A DNA stretch of 64,000 bases from Baylisascaris procyonis (lineage: Eukaryota > Nematoda > Chromadorea > Rhabditida > Ascarididae): assembly GCA_037389465.1 (NCBI GenBank), contig JAZARR010000088.1, forward strand, positions 5,890,001-5,954,000, given 5' to 3'. The translations under genes were made by a program, and so were the position numbers. The notes below the pieces were generated by a model. That model was not told the DNA's origin, did not search any database, and was given only the letters and a program-made list of their open reading frames with translations. Positions 52,370 to 64,000 of this stretch are shown in pieces. Every line of letters starts with the position of its first letter. Positions within the stretch are counted from its first letter, which is position 1.

Positions 52370-55300
52370 CATTCAAAGGCGGTTAGTCGTTCGATTATTC
52401 GAAAGACATTATGTTTGATCATTCGTGATGCATAAGTGCATGCAAATTGATATTCTAGACTTGGTTCATACTTTGATTTTTATATTGCGTAAAATGTTGT
52501 TCGTGAAAGTATTGACTCCTCGCCTTCACCTCTTCCTCCCCACTCCACCCTCGTTCCTCCCTCTCCACTCTCACTCCTCCGCTCCCTCTCCTCCACCCTC
52601 CCCATCTTGATAGGTTTTTCGCATCCTTCATAAATGACCCCACCCGTTTGGTTAACTTTCAAGCTCATTGTTAACAGGTCAATTCTCCCCCATCGGTTCA
52701 TCCATTAGGTGGTATATGGGTCATTCCGTCTGCCTTGTATATTACATGTTCTTGCTAGGTTAACGAACAAACACATCAACGAAAGTATTTTGCATCCTCC
52801 TGATTTGCATTCCATTTGCGGCTTACCTTATTGAGCGGTGTGCTTTCCTGGATAGTTTCGTATAGGTTTGTTTTGGCACTCTCTTCGTTTTGATTGCTGT
52901 TTCATTTGTATGTACACCCCCATATTTATCTTTTCTTTAGTTTTCTTATTGCTGTATTGCAATTTCCTTTATTCATTTGCTGATCACCTTAACAACCTCG
53001 AGTGCGTTGAATTTAATAGTACACTGATTGGTCACAATTATCCACAAAAACGTGTCTGAATGAATAGCTGCAATGACTTTTCAAGGGGCAAACGGGACGC
53101 ACTTCATTGAGCAGCTTTTGTGATTCAGAAACTCATGATTTTCCTACGCGAACTATTCATTTCGCAGCACGAACAATGACCGCGAGCGTAAGAGTCAGCA
53201 TCTCTCCACGTCTATCTCGAAGTGTGGTGCGGTGCAAGTGGGTCTTTCAAGGTATTGATGTCAACTTGATAGGTCGTGATGCATGAAGTAGATCTTGGCT
53301 CTTCCTGCCTACTCAAATCCCTAGACATCCCATCTAGTTGTCTGCCTTTCAAAGCTTATATAGAACTTTTTTGGCATAGGATCCTGAGACTTGGTGCCGC
53401 TACAAAACTACAGAAGATTCACCGAGGATTTGCTGGAATCGCCTGTAAAATGATGCATCTGGAATGCCTTCTTTTACTAGTTGTTGATATGTTTGAGCCT
53501 CATAATGCTAAATGCAACCTTGTGATTAGCAGCAATGTTTCAACAGTAAGTAATCTTTTAATTTTATATGTCTCCTATGTGCTCTCTTCATTGCTATTCC
53601 CTCTATATATGTTGTTTGATCCTCAACTGCAGTGTCTCTTTGTATGTTGCACATCATCTACATTCTTCGTTTTTCCGTATACGTCCTATTTTTATTATAT
53701 ATCATAGTATTTCAATGGCTTCATGTTTTACTTGTGCAATAAACGTGCAGAAGTAAACGTTCTTGCTGTTATCTTCTTGTTCAAACATATGCGGGTAGCA
53801 CATCACATGTAAAATGTTTCCCTATTATTTAGGAGTGCTTTGTGAACTCGCAATTGTGGTCGCTATATTCTCGTCACTATATGGGCAAGATGCTCCAGCG
53901 GATGCAACAGCCTCAAGGCACAGCGTTGCGTTCACAAAGCGCACGCGCTAGCCTGCGAGCGGCTCTCGAGACTATTCGCCTCACGTAGAGAAACGATTAC
54001 GACGGGCTGACGATGAGTGAGGCAACGCGTTTATCCTGGCCGCACTGCCTACGTCTTCAACTTTTAAGCAATTGTAGTTATTGAAATGAGATAGATGTGA
54101 CTTTTTTGTTGATAGTGAATGGAGGGATTTTTTTATTTGTCAACGGTAGCATCAAGGGCGCATTTGTCACGTTCTCATCTTCCGAAGGCAATTTCCATCG
54201 TCGTACCTTCTGTTTTTTCCTCTTAGGCGAAATAGGTGAGAATATTCGCCACAAGCATTTGGTCTCGACGATTTGTTCAGAGGGGTATTTTGGGACATGA
54301 AAAGAAAGAAAAACTGATAGACATTGTTTGCAATATGCGCGGTAGTAAGTCTGCAGTGTTGCATTGCCTGCACCGTTTAGATGTTGTTTGCTAAAAAGAA
54401 GGTTTCCATTCGCTAGCAAATGATGCTAATCGTTGAAATTTGAGAAGTGAAAAGTGTGACAATAATCCCGTTGTATTTACTTTGTGTGTTTATGTAAATT
54501 CGCTCCAAACTGCAATGCTCTTACAATGTTTTGTATGTTCATATATGCGTGTCGAATACCTTGTTTTATTTCTTTTAGGCGTCGTTGGGAACACATTTTG
54601 TGAAAGGACAATGCTAGCTTTTTGACTCAATGAATTAATTCGTGCTCAAAAAATTTATCTCACTTTTACAATAATATAGCTAGCTAAAGATTGTACGACT
54701 GAGTTCGAGTTTGTGATGATGAGATGCGCTGCTGATTAATTTATTGCAATAGCCTATAAAATTTTGCCTTATTATAATTCACTTAGGTGAGTCTCAACAA
54801 TAAAAACACCTGGAAATATGTCTTTTCGAGAAGTTTCAATGCAGCAACGAATTGCGTTGCAGCCGCTTTTGTATTGCGCTGTATTTTAAACGACGTATCA
54901 CTTGGCGCGTATGGGATAAAACTATTACTGTAAATGCAAAGTGTTAATTTTTGAGACTATAGTTTCATGGGCGGAGCGTCACTTTCGTAATATTCACAGT
55001 TGGGTAGAGTGACCCCAACTCCCTTAAGCAACCGTATCACTGCTCTAGGATGTGGCGTCAATGTTTTCGTGAACCCTCAAGGAATCCGCTCCCCTCTTTC
55101 ATCGTTCATCGCATCTAGATCTAAAATGTGGCCTTGCTTTTTGCTAGTAGTTGAGCAAAATTTGAGTCACTGTTATTACAAATATTTGAAACGTCCGTTG
55201 AGTTATTAAGATAAAGCTAAAATACTACTATGTAAAATAAAATAAAAAATTACTAAAAATATATATTCAGGCATACGTGCTAATAATCTGTTAGAGTGAT

Positions 55301-56301
55301 GCATTGCACTAAACGAGAGCAAAATATCGATAGGCGTGCAAAAATTTGCGTTCGGCACGCATCTATTTGTTTTTTTTTTTTTCTTTGTCAGTGCAGCGAT
55401 GATTCGCTCGCATCGAGCGAATCGGCTGCACTGACAATGCGTTGATTGGAGTTGCACGATGCGAACTCCACTCAGTGCAGTTTGTGTTACACTTAACGTG
55501 TTGAGCGGCGTTCACTTTGTTTGATTCGTTCGTTGTTGTGGTAGTATAGGATACGATTGTGATATTCGTCTTATTTGCTTCATTTTCCATTTTGTCTCTC
55601 ATTGCCCACGTTCTCAGGGAACGAGATTACTTTCGTGTTCGAGCTGGAGTTAGAGTAGAGATGGGAAAAGAATTTAGGTAGAGTTAGATCCTATCCTATT
55701 CTGAACTTTAGCACCATGTCAAGCAATTTGGTGAAATGCTAAATATGCTTTCAAAGATTGCTGCTATGATTCACTTTAGGTAACTTTTACGTTATGATAG
55801 TTAATTCGACTGCAGCTATGTGAAATTCGGGTACACGCGAATCACAAGTGAACAAACCTGCCCAACTTTTCGGGAAGTTTCAGTGCTGCCTTTTTTGAGC
55901 AAGATTTGCGACTAACCAACTGATGGTCTACCCGAAATTATTCACATAGTTCTCCACCTTTCCCGAGGTTAGGGCGTTGGAAAAAATTAATGTTGAAATC
56001 CTCATAATGGAATTACGATGAATGGTTTGGTAAATTCTTGGAATGCTAGCAGTTTTGTGTTTTCATTTGATCCTTCAGAACTGCTGAGATTTTCATTCCT
56101 TTGCAATAGTTGGTCCCTCCCTAGTTGTGGCCATGTTTTGTAACTCTCAGTTGTGCGGACGCCATTCCCCCCCTTCCCCCCATTCACGCCTCCCCTTCTT
56201 CTCCACCACCTCTTTCCTTCTGCTTCGATTGGATTGGGGAGAGGGGGGAGAAGCACTGGTATGTGATGCTTGGTCTCTGAGACTTTCAGTTGTGGGGAGG
56301 C
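52370..56301 (+). repeat. Array copy 10
   Basis: 3932 bp. Candidate exons at 53129-53187, 53414-53545 and 53833-53988. T-run 13. CACCTGG, A form, GGTTAACG. Confidence 0.95.
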
Positions 56302-59300
56302 CATTCAAAGGCGGTTAGTCGTTCGATTATTCGAAAGACATTATGTTTGATCATTCGTGATGCATAAGTGCATGCAAATTGATATTCTAGACTTGGTTCA
56401 TACTTTGATTTTTATATTGCGTAAAATGTTGTTCGTGAAAGTATTGACTCCTCGCCTTCACCTCTTCCTCCCCACTCCACCCTCGTTCCTCCCTCTCCAC
56501 TCTCACTCCTCCGCTCCCTCTCCTCCACCCTCCCCATCTTGATAGGTTTTTCGCATCCTTCATAAATGACCCCACCCGTTTGGTTAACTTTCAAGCTCAT
56601 TGTTAACAGGTCAATTCTCCCCCATCGGTTCATCCATTAGGTGGTATATGGGTCATTCCGTCTGCCTTGTATATTACATGTTCTTGCTAGGTTAGCGAAC
56701 AAACACATCAACGAAAGTATTTTGCATCCTCCTGATTTGCATTCCATTTGCGGCTTACCTTATTGAGCGGTGTGCTTTCCTGGATAGTTTCGTATAGGTT
56801 TGTTTTGGCACTCTCTTCGTTTTGATTGCTGTTTCATTTGTATGTACACCCCCATATTTATCTTTTCTTTAGTTTTCTTATTGCTGTATTGCAATTTCCT
56901 TTATTCATTTGCTGATCACCTTAACAACCTCGAGTGCGTTGAATTTAATAGTACACTGATTGGTCACAATTATCCACAAAAACGTGTCTGAATGAATAGC
57001 TGCAATGACTTTTCAAGGGGCAAACGGGACGCACTTCATTGAGCAGCTTTTGTGATTCAGAAACTCATGATTTTCCTACGCGAACTATTCATTTCGCAGC
57101 ACGAACAATGACCGCGAGCGTAAGAGTCAGCATCTCTCCACGTCTATCTCGAAGTGTGGTGCGGTGCAAGTGGGTCTTTCAAGGTATTGATGTCAACTTG
57201 ATAGGTCGTGATGCATGAAGTAGATCTTGGCTCTTCCTGCCTACTCAAATCCCTAGACATCCCATCTAGTTGTCTGCCTTTCAAAGCTTATATAGAACTT
57301 TTTTGGCATAGGATCCTGAGACTTGGTGCCGCTACAAAACTACAGAAGATTCACCGAGGATTTGCTGGAATCGCCTGTAAAATGATGCATCTGGAATGCC
57401 TTCTTTTACTAGTTGTTGATATGTTTGAGCCTCATAATGCTAAATGCAACCTTGTGATTAGCAGCAATGTTTCAACAGTAAGTAATCTTTTAATTTTATA
57501 TGTCTCCTATGTGCTCTCTTCATTGCTATTCCCTCTATATATGTTGTTTGATCCTCAACTGCAGTGTCTCTTTGTATGTTGCACATCATCTACATTCTTC
57601 GTTTTTCCGTATACGTCCTATTTTTATTATATATCATAGTATTTCAATGGCTTCATGTTTTACTTGTGCAATAAACGTGCAGAAGTAAACGTTCTTGCTG
57701 TTATCTTCTTGTTCAAACATATGCGGGTAGCACATCACATGTAAAATGTTTCCCTATTATTTAGGAGTGCTTTGTGAACTCGCAATTGTGGTCGCTATAT
57801 TCTCGTCACTATATGGGCAAGATGCTCCAGCGGATGCAACAGCCTCAAGGCACAGCGTTGCGTTCACAAAGCGCACGCGCTAGCCTGCGAGCGGCTCTCG
57901 AGACTATTCGCCTCACGTAGAGAAACGATTACGACGGGCTGACGATGAGTGAGGCAACGCGTTTATCCTGGCCGCACTGCCTACGTCTTCAACTTTTAAG
58001 CAATTGTAGTTATTGAAATGAGATAGATGTGACTTTTTTGTTGATAGTGAATGGAGGGATTTTTTTATTTGTCAACGGTAGCATCAAGGGCGCATTTGTC
58101 ACGTTCTCATCTTCCGAAGGCAATTTCCATCGTCGTACCTTCTGTTTTTTCCTCTTAGGCGAAATAGGTGAGAATATTCGCCACAAGCATTTGGTCTCGA
58201 CGATTTGTTCAGAGGGGTATTTTGGGACATGAAAAGAAAGAAAAACTGATAGACATTGTTTGCAATATGCGCGGTAGTAAGTCTGCAGTGTTGCATTGCC
58301 TGCACCGTTTAGATGTTGTTTGCTAAAAAGAAGGTTTCCATTCGCTAGCAAATGATGCTAATCGTTGAAATTTGAGAAGTGAAAAGTGTGACAATAATCC
58401 CGTTGTATTTACTTTGTGTGTTTATGTAAATTCGCTCCAAACTGCAATGCTCTTACAATGTTTTGTATGTTCATATATGCGTGTCGAATACCTTGTTTTA
58501 TTTCTTTTAGGCGTCGTTGGGAACACATTTTGTGAAAGGACAATGCTAGCTTTTTGACTCAATGAATTAATTCGTGCTCAAAAAATTTATCTCACTTTTA
58601 CAATAATATAGCTAGCTAAAGATTGTACGACTGAGTTCGAGTTTGTGATGATGAGATGCGCTGCTGATTAATTTATTGCAATAGCCTATAAAATTTTGCC
58701 TTATTATAATTCACTTAGGTGAGTCTCAACAATAAAAACACCTGGAAATATGTCTTTTCGAGAAGTTTCAATGCAGCAACGAATTGCGTTGCAGCCGCTT
58801 TTGTATTGCGCTGTATTTTAAACGACGTATCACTTGGCGCGTATGGGATAAAACTATTACTGTAAATGCAAAGTGTTAATTTTTGAGACTATAGTTTCAT
58901 GGGCGGAGCGTCACTTTCGTAATATTCACAGTTGGGTAGAGTGACCCCAACTCCCTTAAGCAACCGTATCACTGCTCTAGGATGTGGCGTCAATGTTTTC
59001 GTGAACCCTCAAGGAATCCGCTCCCCTCTTTCATCGTTCATCGCATCTAGATCTAAAATGTGGCCTTGCTTTTTGCTAGTAGTTGAGCAAAATTTGAGTC
59101 ACTGTTATTACAAATATTTGAAACGTCCGTTGAGTTATTAAGATAAAGCTAAAATACTACTATGTAAAATAAAATAAAAAATTACTAAAAATATATATTC
59201 AGGCATACGTGCTAATAATCTGTTAGAGTGATGCATTGCACTAAACGAGAGCAAAATATCGATAGGCGTGCAAAAATTTGCGTTCGGCACGCATCTATTT

Positions 59301-60232
59301 GTTTTTTTTTTTTCTTTGTCAGTGCAGCGATGATTCGCTCGCATCGAGCGAATCGGCTGCACTGACAATGCGTTGATTGGAGTTGCACGATGCGAACTCC
59401 ACTCAGTGCAGTTTGTGTTACACTTAACGTGTTGAGCGGCGTTCACTTTGTTTGATTCGTTCGTTGTTGTGGTAGTATAGGATACGATTGTGATATTCGT
59501 CTTATTTGCTTCATTTTCCATTTTGTCTCTCATTGCCCACGTTCTCAGGGAACGAGATTACTTTCGTGTTCGAGCTGGAGTTAGAGTAGAGATGGGAAAA
59601 GAATTTAGGTAGAGTTAGATCCTATCCTATTCTGAACTTTAGCACCATGTCAAGCAATTTGGTGAAATGCTAAATATGCTTTCAAAGATTGCTGCTATGA
59701 TTCACTTTAGGTAACTTTTACGTTATGATAGTTAATTCGACTGCAGCTATGTGAAATTCGGGTACACGCGAATCACAAGTGAACAAACCTGCCCAACTTT
59801 TCGGGAAGTTTCAGTGCTGCCTTTTTTGAGCAAGATTTGCGACTAACCAACTGATGGTCTACCCGAAATTATTCACATAGTTCTCCACCTTTCCCGAGGT
59901 TAGGGCGTTGGAAAAAATTAATGTTGAAATCCTCATAATGGAATTACGATGAATGGTTTGGTAAATTCTTGGAATGCTAGCAGTTTTGTGTTTTCATTTG
60001 ATCCTTCAGAACTGCTGAGATTTTCATTCCTTTGCAATAGTTGGTCCCTCCCTAGTTGTGGCCATGTTTTGTAACTCTCAGTTGTGCGGACGCCATTCCC
60101 CCCCTTCCCCCCATTCACGCCTCCCCTTCTTCTCCACCACCTCTTTCCTTCTGCTTCGATTGGATTGGGGAGAGGGGGGAGAAGCACTGGTATGTGATGC
60201 TTGGTCTCTGAGACTTTCAGTTGTGGGGAGGC
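56302..60232 (+). repeat. Array copy 11
   Basis: 3931 bp. Candidate exons at 57061-57119, 57346-57477 and 57765-57920. T-run 12. CACCTGG, A form, GGTTAGCG. Confidence 0.95.
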
Positions 60233-63200
60233 CATTCAAAGGCGGTTAGTCGTTCGATTATTCGAAAGACATTATGTTTGATCATTCGTGATGCATAAGT
60301 GCATGCAAATTGATATTCTAGACTTGGTTCATACTTTGATTTTTATATTGCGTAAAATGTTGTTCGTGAAAGTATTGACTCCTCGCCTTCACCTCTTCCT
60401 CCCCACTCCACCCTCGTTCCTCCCTCTCCACTCTCACTCCTCCGCTCCCTCTCCTCCACCCTCCCCATCTTGATAGGTTTTTCGCATCCTTCATAAATGA
60501 CCCCACCCGTTTGGTTAACTTTCAAGCTCATTGTTAACAGGTCAATTCTCCCCCATCGGTTCATCCATTAGGTGGTATATGGGTCATTCCGTCTGCCTTG
60601 TATATTACATGTTCTTGCTAGGTTAGCGAACAAACACATCAACGAAAGTATTTTGCATCCTCCTGATTTGCATTCCATTTGCGGCTTACCTTATTGAGCG
60701 GTGTGCTTTCCTGGATAGTTTCGTATAGGTTTGTTTTGGCACTCTCTTCGTTTTGATTGCTGTTTCATTTGTATGTACACCCCCATATTTATCTTTTCTT
60801 TAGTTTTCTTATTGCTGTATTGCAATTTCCTTTATTCATTTGCTGATCACCTTAACAACCTCGAGTGCGTTGAATTTAATAGTACACTGATTGGTCACAA
60901 TTATCCACAAAAACGTGTCTGAATGAATAGCTGCAATGACTTTTCAAGGGGCAAACGGGACGCACTTCATTGAGCAGCTTTTGTGATTCAGAAACTCATG
61001 ATTTTCCTACGCGAACTATTCATTTCGCAGCACGAACAATGACCGCGAGCGTAAGAGTCAGCATCTCTCCACGTCTATCTCGAAGTGTGGTGCGGTGCAA
61101 GTGGGTCTTTCAAGGTATTGATGTCAACTTGATAGGTCGTGATGCATGAAGTAGATCTTGGCTCTTCCTGCCTACTCAAATCCCTAGACATCCCATCTAG
61201 TTGTCTGCCTTTCAAAGCTTATATAGAACTTTTTTGGCATAGGATCCTGAGACTTGGTGCCGCTACAAAACTACAGAAGATTCACCGAGGATTTGCTGGA
61301 ATCGCCTGTAAAATGATGCATCTGGAATGCCTTCTTTTACTAGTTGTTGATATGTTTGAGCCTCATAATGCTAAATGCAACCTTGTGATTAGCAGCAATG
61401 TTTCAACAGTAAGTAATCTTTTAATTTTATATGTCTCCTATGTGCTCTCTTCATTGCTATTCCCTCTATATATGTTGTTTGATCCTCAACTGCAGTGTCT
61501 CTTTGTATGTTGCACATCATCTACATTCTTCGTTTTTCCGTATACGTCCTATTTTTATTATATATCATAGTATTTCAATGGCTTCATGTTTTACTTGTGC
61601 AATAAACGTGCAGAAGTAAACGTTCTTGCTGTTATCTTCTTGTTCAAACATATGCGGGTAGCACATCACATGTAAAATGTTTCCCTATTATTTAGGAGTG
61701 CTTTGTGAACTCGCAATTGTGGTCGCTATATTCTCGTCACTATATGGGCAAGATGCTCCAGCGGATGCAACAGCCTCAAGGCACAGCGTTGCGTTCACAA
61801 AGCGCACGCGCTAGCCTGCGAGCGGCTCTCGAGACTATTCGCCTCACGTAGAGAAACGATTACGACGGGCTGACGATGAGTGAGGCAACGCGTTTATCCT
61901 GGCCGCACTGCCTACGTCTTCAACTTTTAAGCAATTGTAGTTATTGAAATGAGATAGATGTGACTTTTTTGTTGATAGTGAATGGAGGGATTTTTTTATT
62001 TGTCAACGGTAGCATCAAGGGCGCATTTGTCACGTTCTCATCTTCCGAAGGCAATTTCCATCGTCGTACCTTCTGTTTTTTCCTCTTAGGCGAAATAGGT
62101 GAGAATATTCGCCACAAGCATTTGGTCTCGACGATTTGTTCAGAGGGGTATTTTGGGACATGAAAAGAAAGAAAAACTGATAGACATTGTTTGCAATATG
62201 CGCGGTAGTAAGTCTGCAGTGTTGCATTGCCTGCACCGTTTAGATGTTGTTTGCTAAAAAGAAGGTTTCCATTCGCTAGCAAATGATGCTAATCGTTGAA
62301 ATTTGAGAAGTGAAAAGTGTGACAATAATCCCGTTGTATTTACTTTGTGTGTTTATGTAAATTCGCTCCAAACTGCAATGCTCTTACAATGTTTTGTATG
62401 TTCATATATGCGTGTCGAATACCTTGTTTTATTTCTTTTAGGCGTCGTTGGGAACACATTTTGTGAAAGGACAATGCTAGCTTTTTGACTCAATGAATTA
62501 ATTCGTGCTCAAAAAATTTATCTCACTTTTACAATAATATAGCTAGCTAAAGATTGTACGACTGAGTTCGAGTTTGTGATGATGAGATGCGCTGCTGATT
62601 AATTTATTGCAATAGCCTATAAAATTTTGCCTTATTATAATTCACTTAGGTGAGTCTCAACAATAAAAACACCTGGAAATATGTCTTTTCGAGAAGTTTC
62701 AATGCAGCAACGAATTGCGTTGCAGCCGCTTTTGTATTGCGCTGTATTTTAAACGACGTATCACTTGGCGCGTATGGGATAAAACTATTACTGTAAATGC
62801 AAAGTGTTAATTTTTGAGACTATAGTTTCATGGGCGGAGCGTCACTTTCGTAATATTCACAGTTGGGTAGAGTGACCCCAACTCCCTTAAGCAACCGTAT
62901 CACTGCTCTAGGATGTGGCGTCAATGTTTTCGTGAACCCTCAAGGAATCCGCTCCCCTCTTTCATCGTTCATCGCATCTAGATCTAAAATGTGGCCTTGC
63001 TTTTTGCTAGTAGTTGAGCAAAATTTGAGTCACTGTTATTACAAATATTTGAAACGTCCGTTGAGTTATTAAGATAAAGCTAAAATACTACTATGTAAAA
63101 TAAAATAAAAAATTACTAAAAATATATATTCAGGCATACGTGCTAATAATCTGTTAGAGTGATGCATTGCACTAAACGAGAGCAAAATATCGATAGGCGT

Positions 63201-64000
63201 GCAAAAATTTGCGTTCGGCACGCATCTATTTGTTTTTTTTTTTTCTTTGTCAGTGCAGCGATGATTCGCTCGCATCGAGCGAATCGGCTGCACTGACAAT
63301 GCGTTGATTGGAGTTGCACGATGCGAACTCCACTCAGTGCAGTTTGTGTTACACTTAACGTGTTGAGCGGCGTTCACTTTGTTTGATTCGTTCGTTGTTG
63401 TGGTAGTATAGGATACGATTGTGATATTCGTCTTATTTGCTTCATTTTCCATTTTGTCTCTCATTGCCCACGTTCTCAGGGAACGAGATTACTTTCGTGT
63501 TCGAGTTGGAGTTAGAGTAGAGATGGGAAAAGAATTTAGGTAGAGTTAGATCCTATCCTATTCTGAACTTTAGCACCATGTCAAGCAATTTGGTGAAATG
63601 CTAAATATGCTTTCAAAGATTGCTGCTATGATTCACTTTAGGTAACTTTTACGTTATGATAGTTAATTCGACTGCAGCTATGTGAAATTCGGGTACACGC
63701 GAATCACAAGTGAACAAACCTGCCCAACTTTTCGGGAAGTTTCAGTGCTGCCTTTTTTGAGCAAGATTTGCGGCTAACCAACTGATGGTCTACCCGAAAT
63801 TATTCACATAGTTCTCCACCTTTCCCGAGGTTAGGGCGTTGGAAAAAATTAATGTTGAAATCCTCATAATGGAATTACGATGAATGGTTTGGTAAATTCT
63901 TGGAATGCTAGCAGTTTTGTGTTTTCATTTGATCCTTCAGAACTGCTGAGATTTTCATTCCTTTGCAATAGTTGGTCCCTCCCTAATTGTGGCCATGTTT
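60233..64000 (+). repeat. Array copy 12 (cut by window edge)
   Basis: 3768 of about 3931 bp. Candidate exons at 60992-61050, 61277-61408 and 61696-61851. T-run 12; CACCTGG, A form, GGTTAGCG like copy 11. Its last 500 bases carry three private changes (about 63505, 63773 and 63985). Confidence 0.95.

Larger units (their letters stand above)
11237..64000 (+). repeat. Tandem array of a ~3.93-kb unit, 12 copies in the window
   Basis: Head-to-tail copies begin at 11237, 15170, 19102, 23031, 26965, 36652, 40581, 44510, 48438, 52370, 56302 and 60233; the last is cut by the window edge after 3768 bases. Net unit lengths are 3928-3934 bp. The spread is explained by three homopolymer sites: a T-run of 9-13 before a hairpin, a T-run at unit offset about 1758, and a G6/G7 run near the unit end. 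By eye the copies differ at only a handful of bases. The left boundary is at the word CATTCAAAG. The first ~60 bp of copy 1 carry several private changes, as expected for an array edge. The unit matches no rRNA, histone or other standard tandem gene cluster that I know. Confidence 0.97.

Noticed and set aside
11237..64000. CRISPR array or rDNA
   Set aside because: Units are 3.9 kb and nearly identical, with no spacers, no rRNA-like sequence and a eukaryotic context.
11237..64000. Assembly artefact as the origin of the copies
   Set aside because: Copies carry distinct combinations of base and length variants and one has a unique insertion, so they are not simple duplicates; read depth remains the decisive test.

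Overview
The window looks like nuclear DNA of a nematode, probably a relative of the Caenorhabditis/strongylid group. The reasons are compact exons with TTTTCAG- or TTTGCAG-type 3' splice sites, a likely spliced-leader acceptor four bases before a start codon, very short 3' ends, and two neighbouring single-copy genes that I recall as neighbours in C. elegans (insc-1 and msra-1). Nothing prokaryotic is present.

Positions 1-11236 are single-copy. Six phase-compatible exons on the + strand (603-5043) encode armadillo-type helical repeats that best fit the C-terminal domain of Inscuteable; the 5' part of that gene lies off the left edge. Facing it tail to tail on the - strand is a complete four-exon peptide-methionine sulfoxide reductase A gene (10132 down to 6459, 209 residues). 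The introns and spacers hold only short direct repeats, low-complexity tracts and one unexplained antisense open frame.

From 11237 to the right edge the window is a tandem array of one ~3.93-kb unit in the same orientation: eleven complete copies and most of a twelfth. Copies are almost identical. Nearly all length variation comes from three homopolymer runs, and the few base variants are shuffled between copies, as expected from gene conversion or unequal exchange. Each unit carries three phase-compatible candidate exons ending in a stop (114 residues, family not recognised) and a 49-nt near-perfect hairpin after a T-run. The array has no long open frame of its own.

Copy 5 is split by a 5753-bp LTR retrotransposon (28086-33838, - strand) with 450-bp LTRs differing at one base and a 5-bp target duplication (GATAT). 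It is a BEL/Pao element with one uninterrupted 1550-codon frame: Gag, zinc knuckles, aspartic protease, then directly the C-terminal tail of integrase and a membrane-anchored envelope-like glycoprotein. Reverse transcriptase, RNase H and the integrase core are missing in frame. The element therefore looks like a recently mobilised non-autonomous derivative that needs an autonomous partner. It cuts candidate exon B of copy 5.
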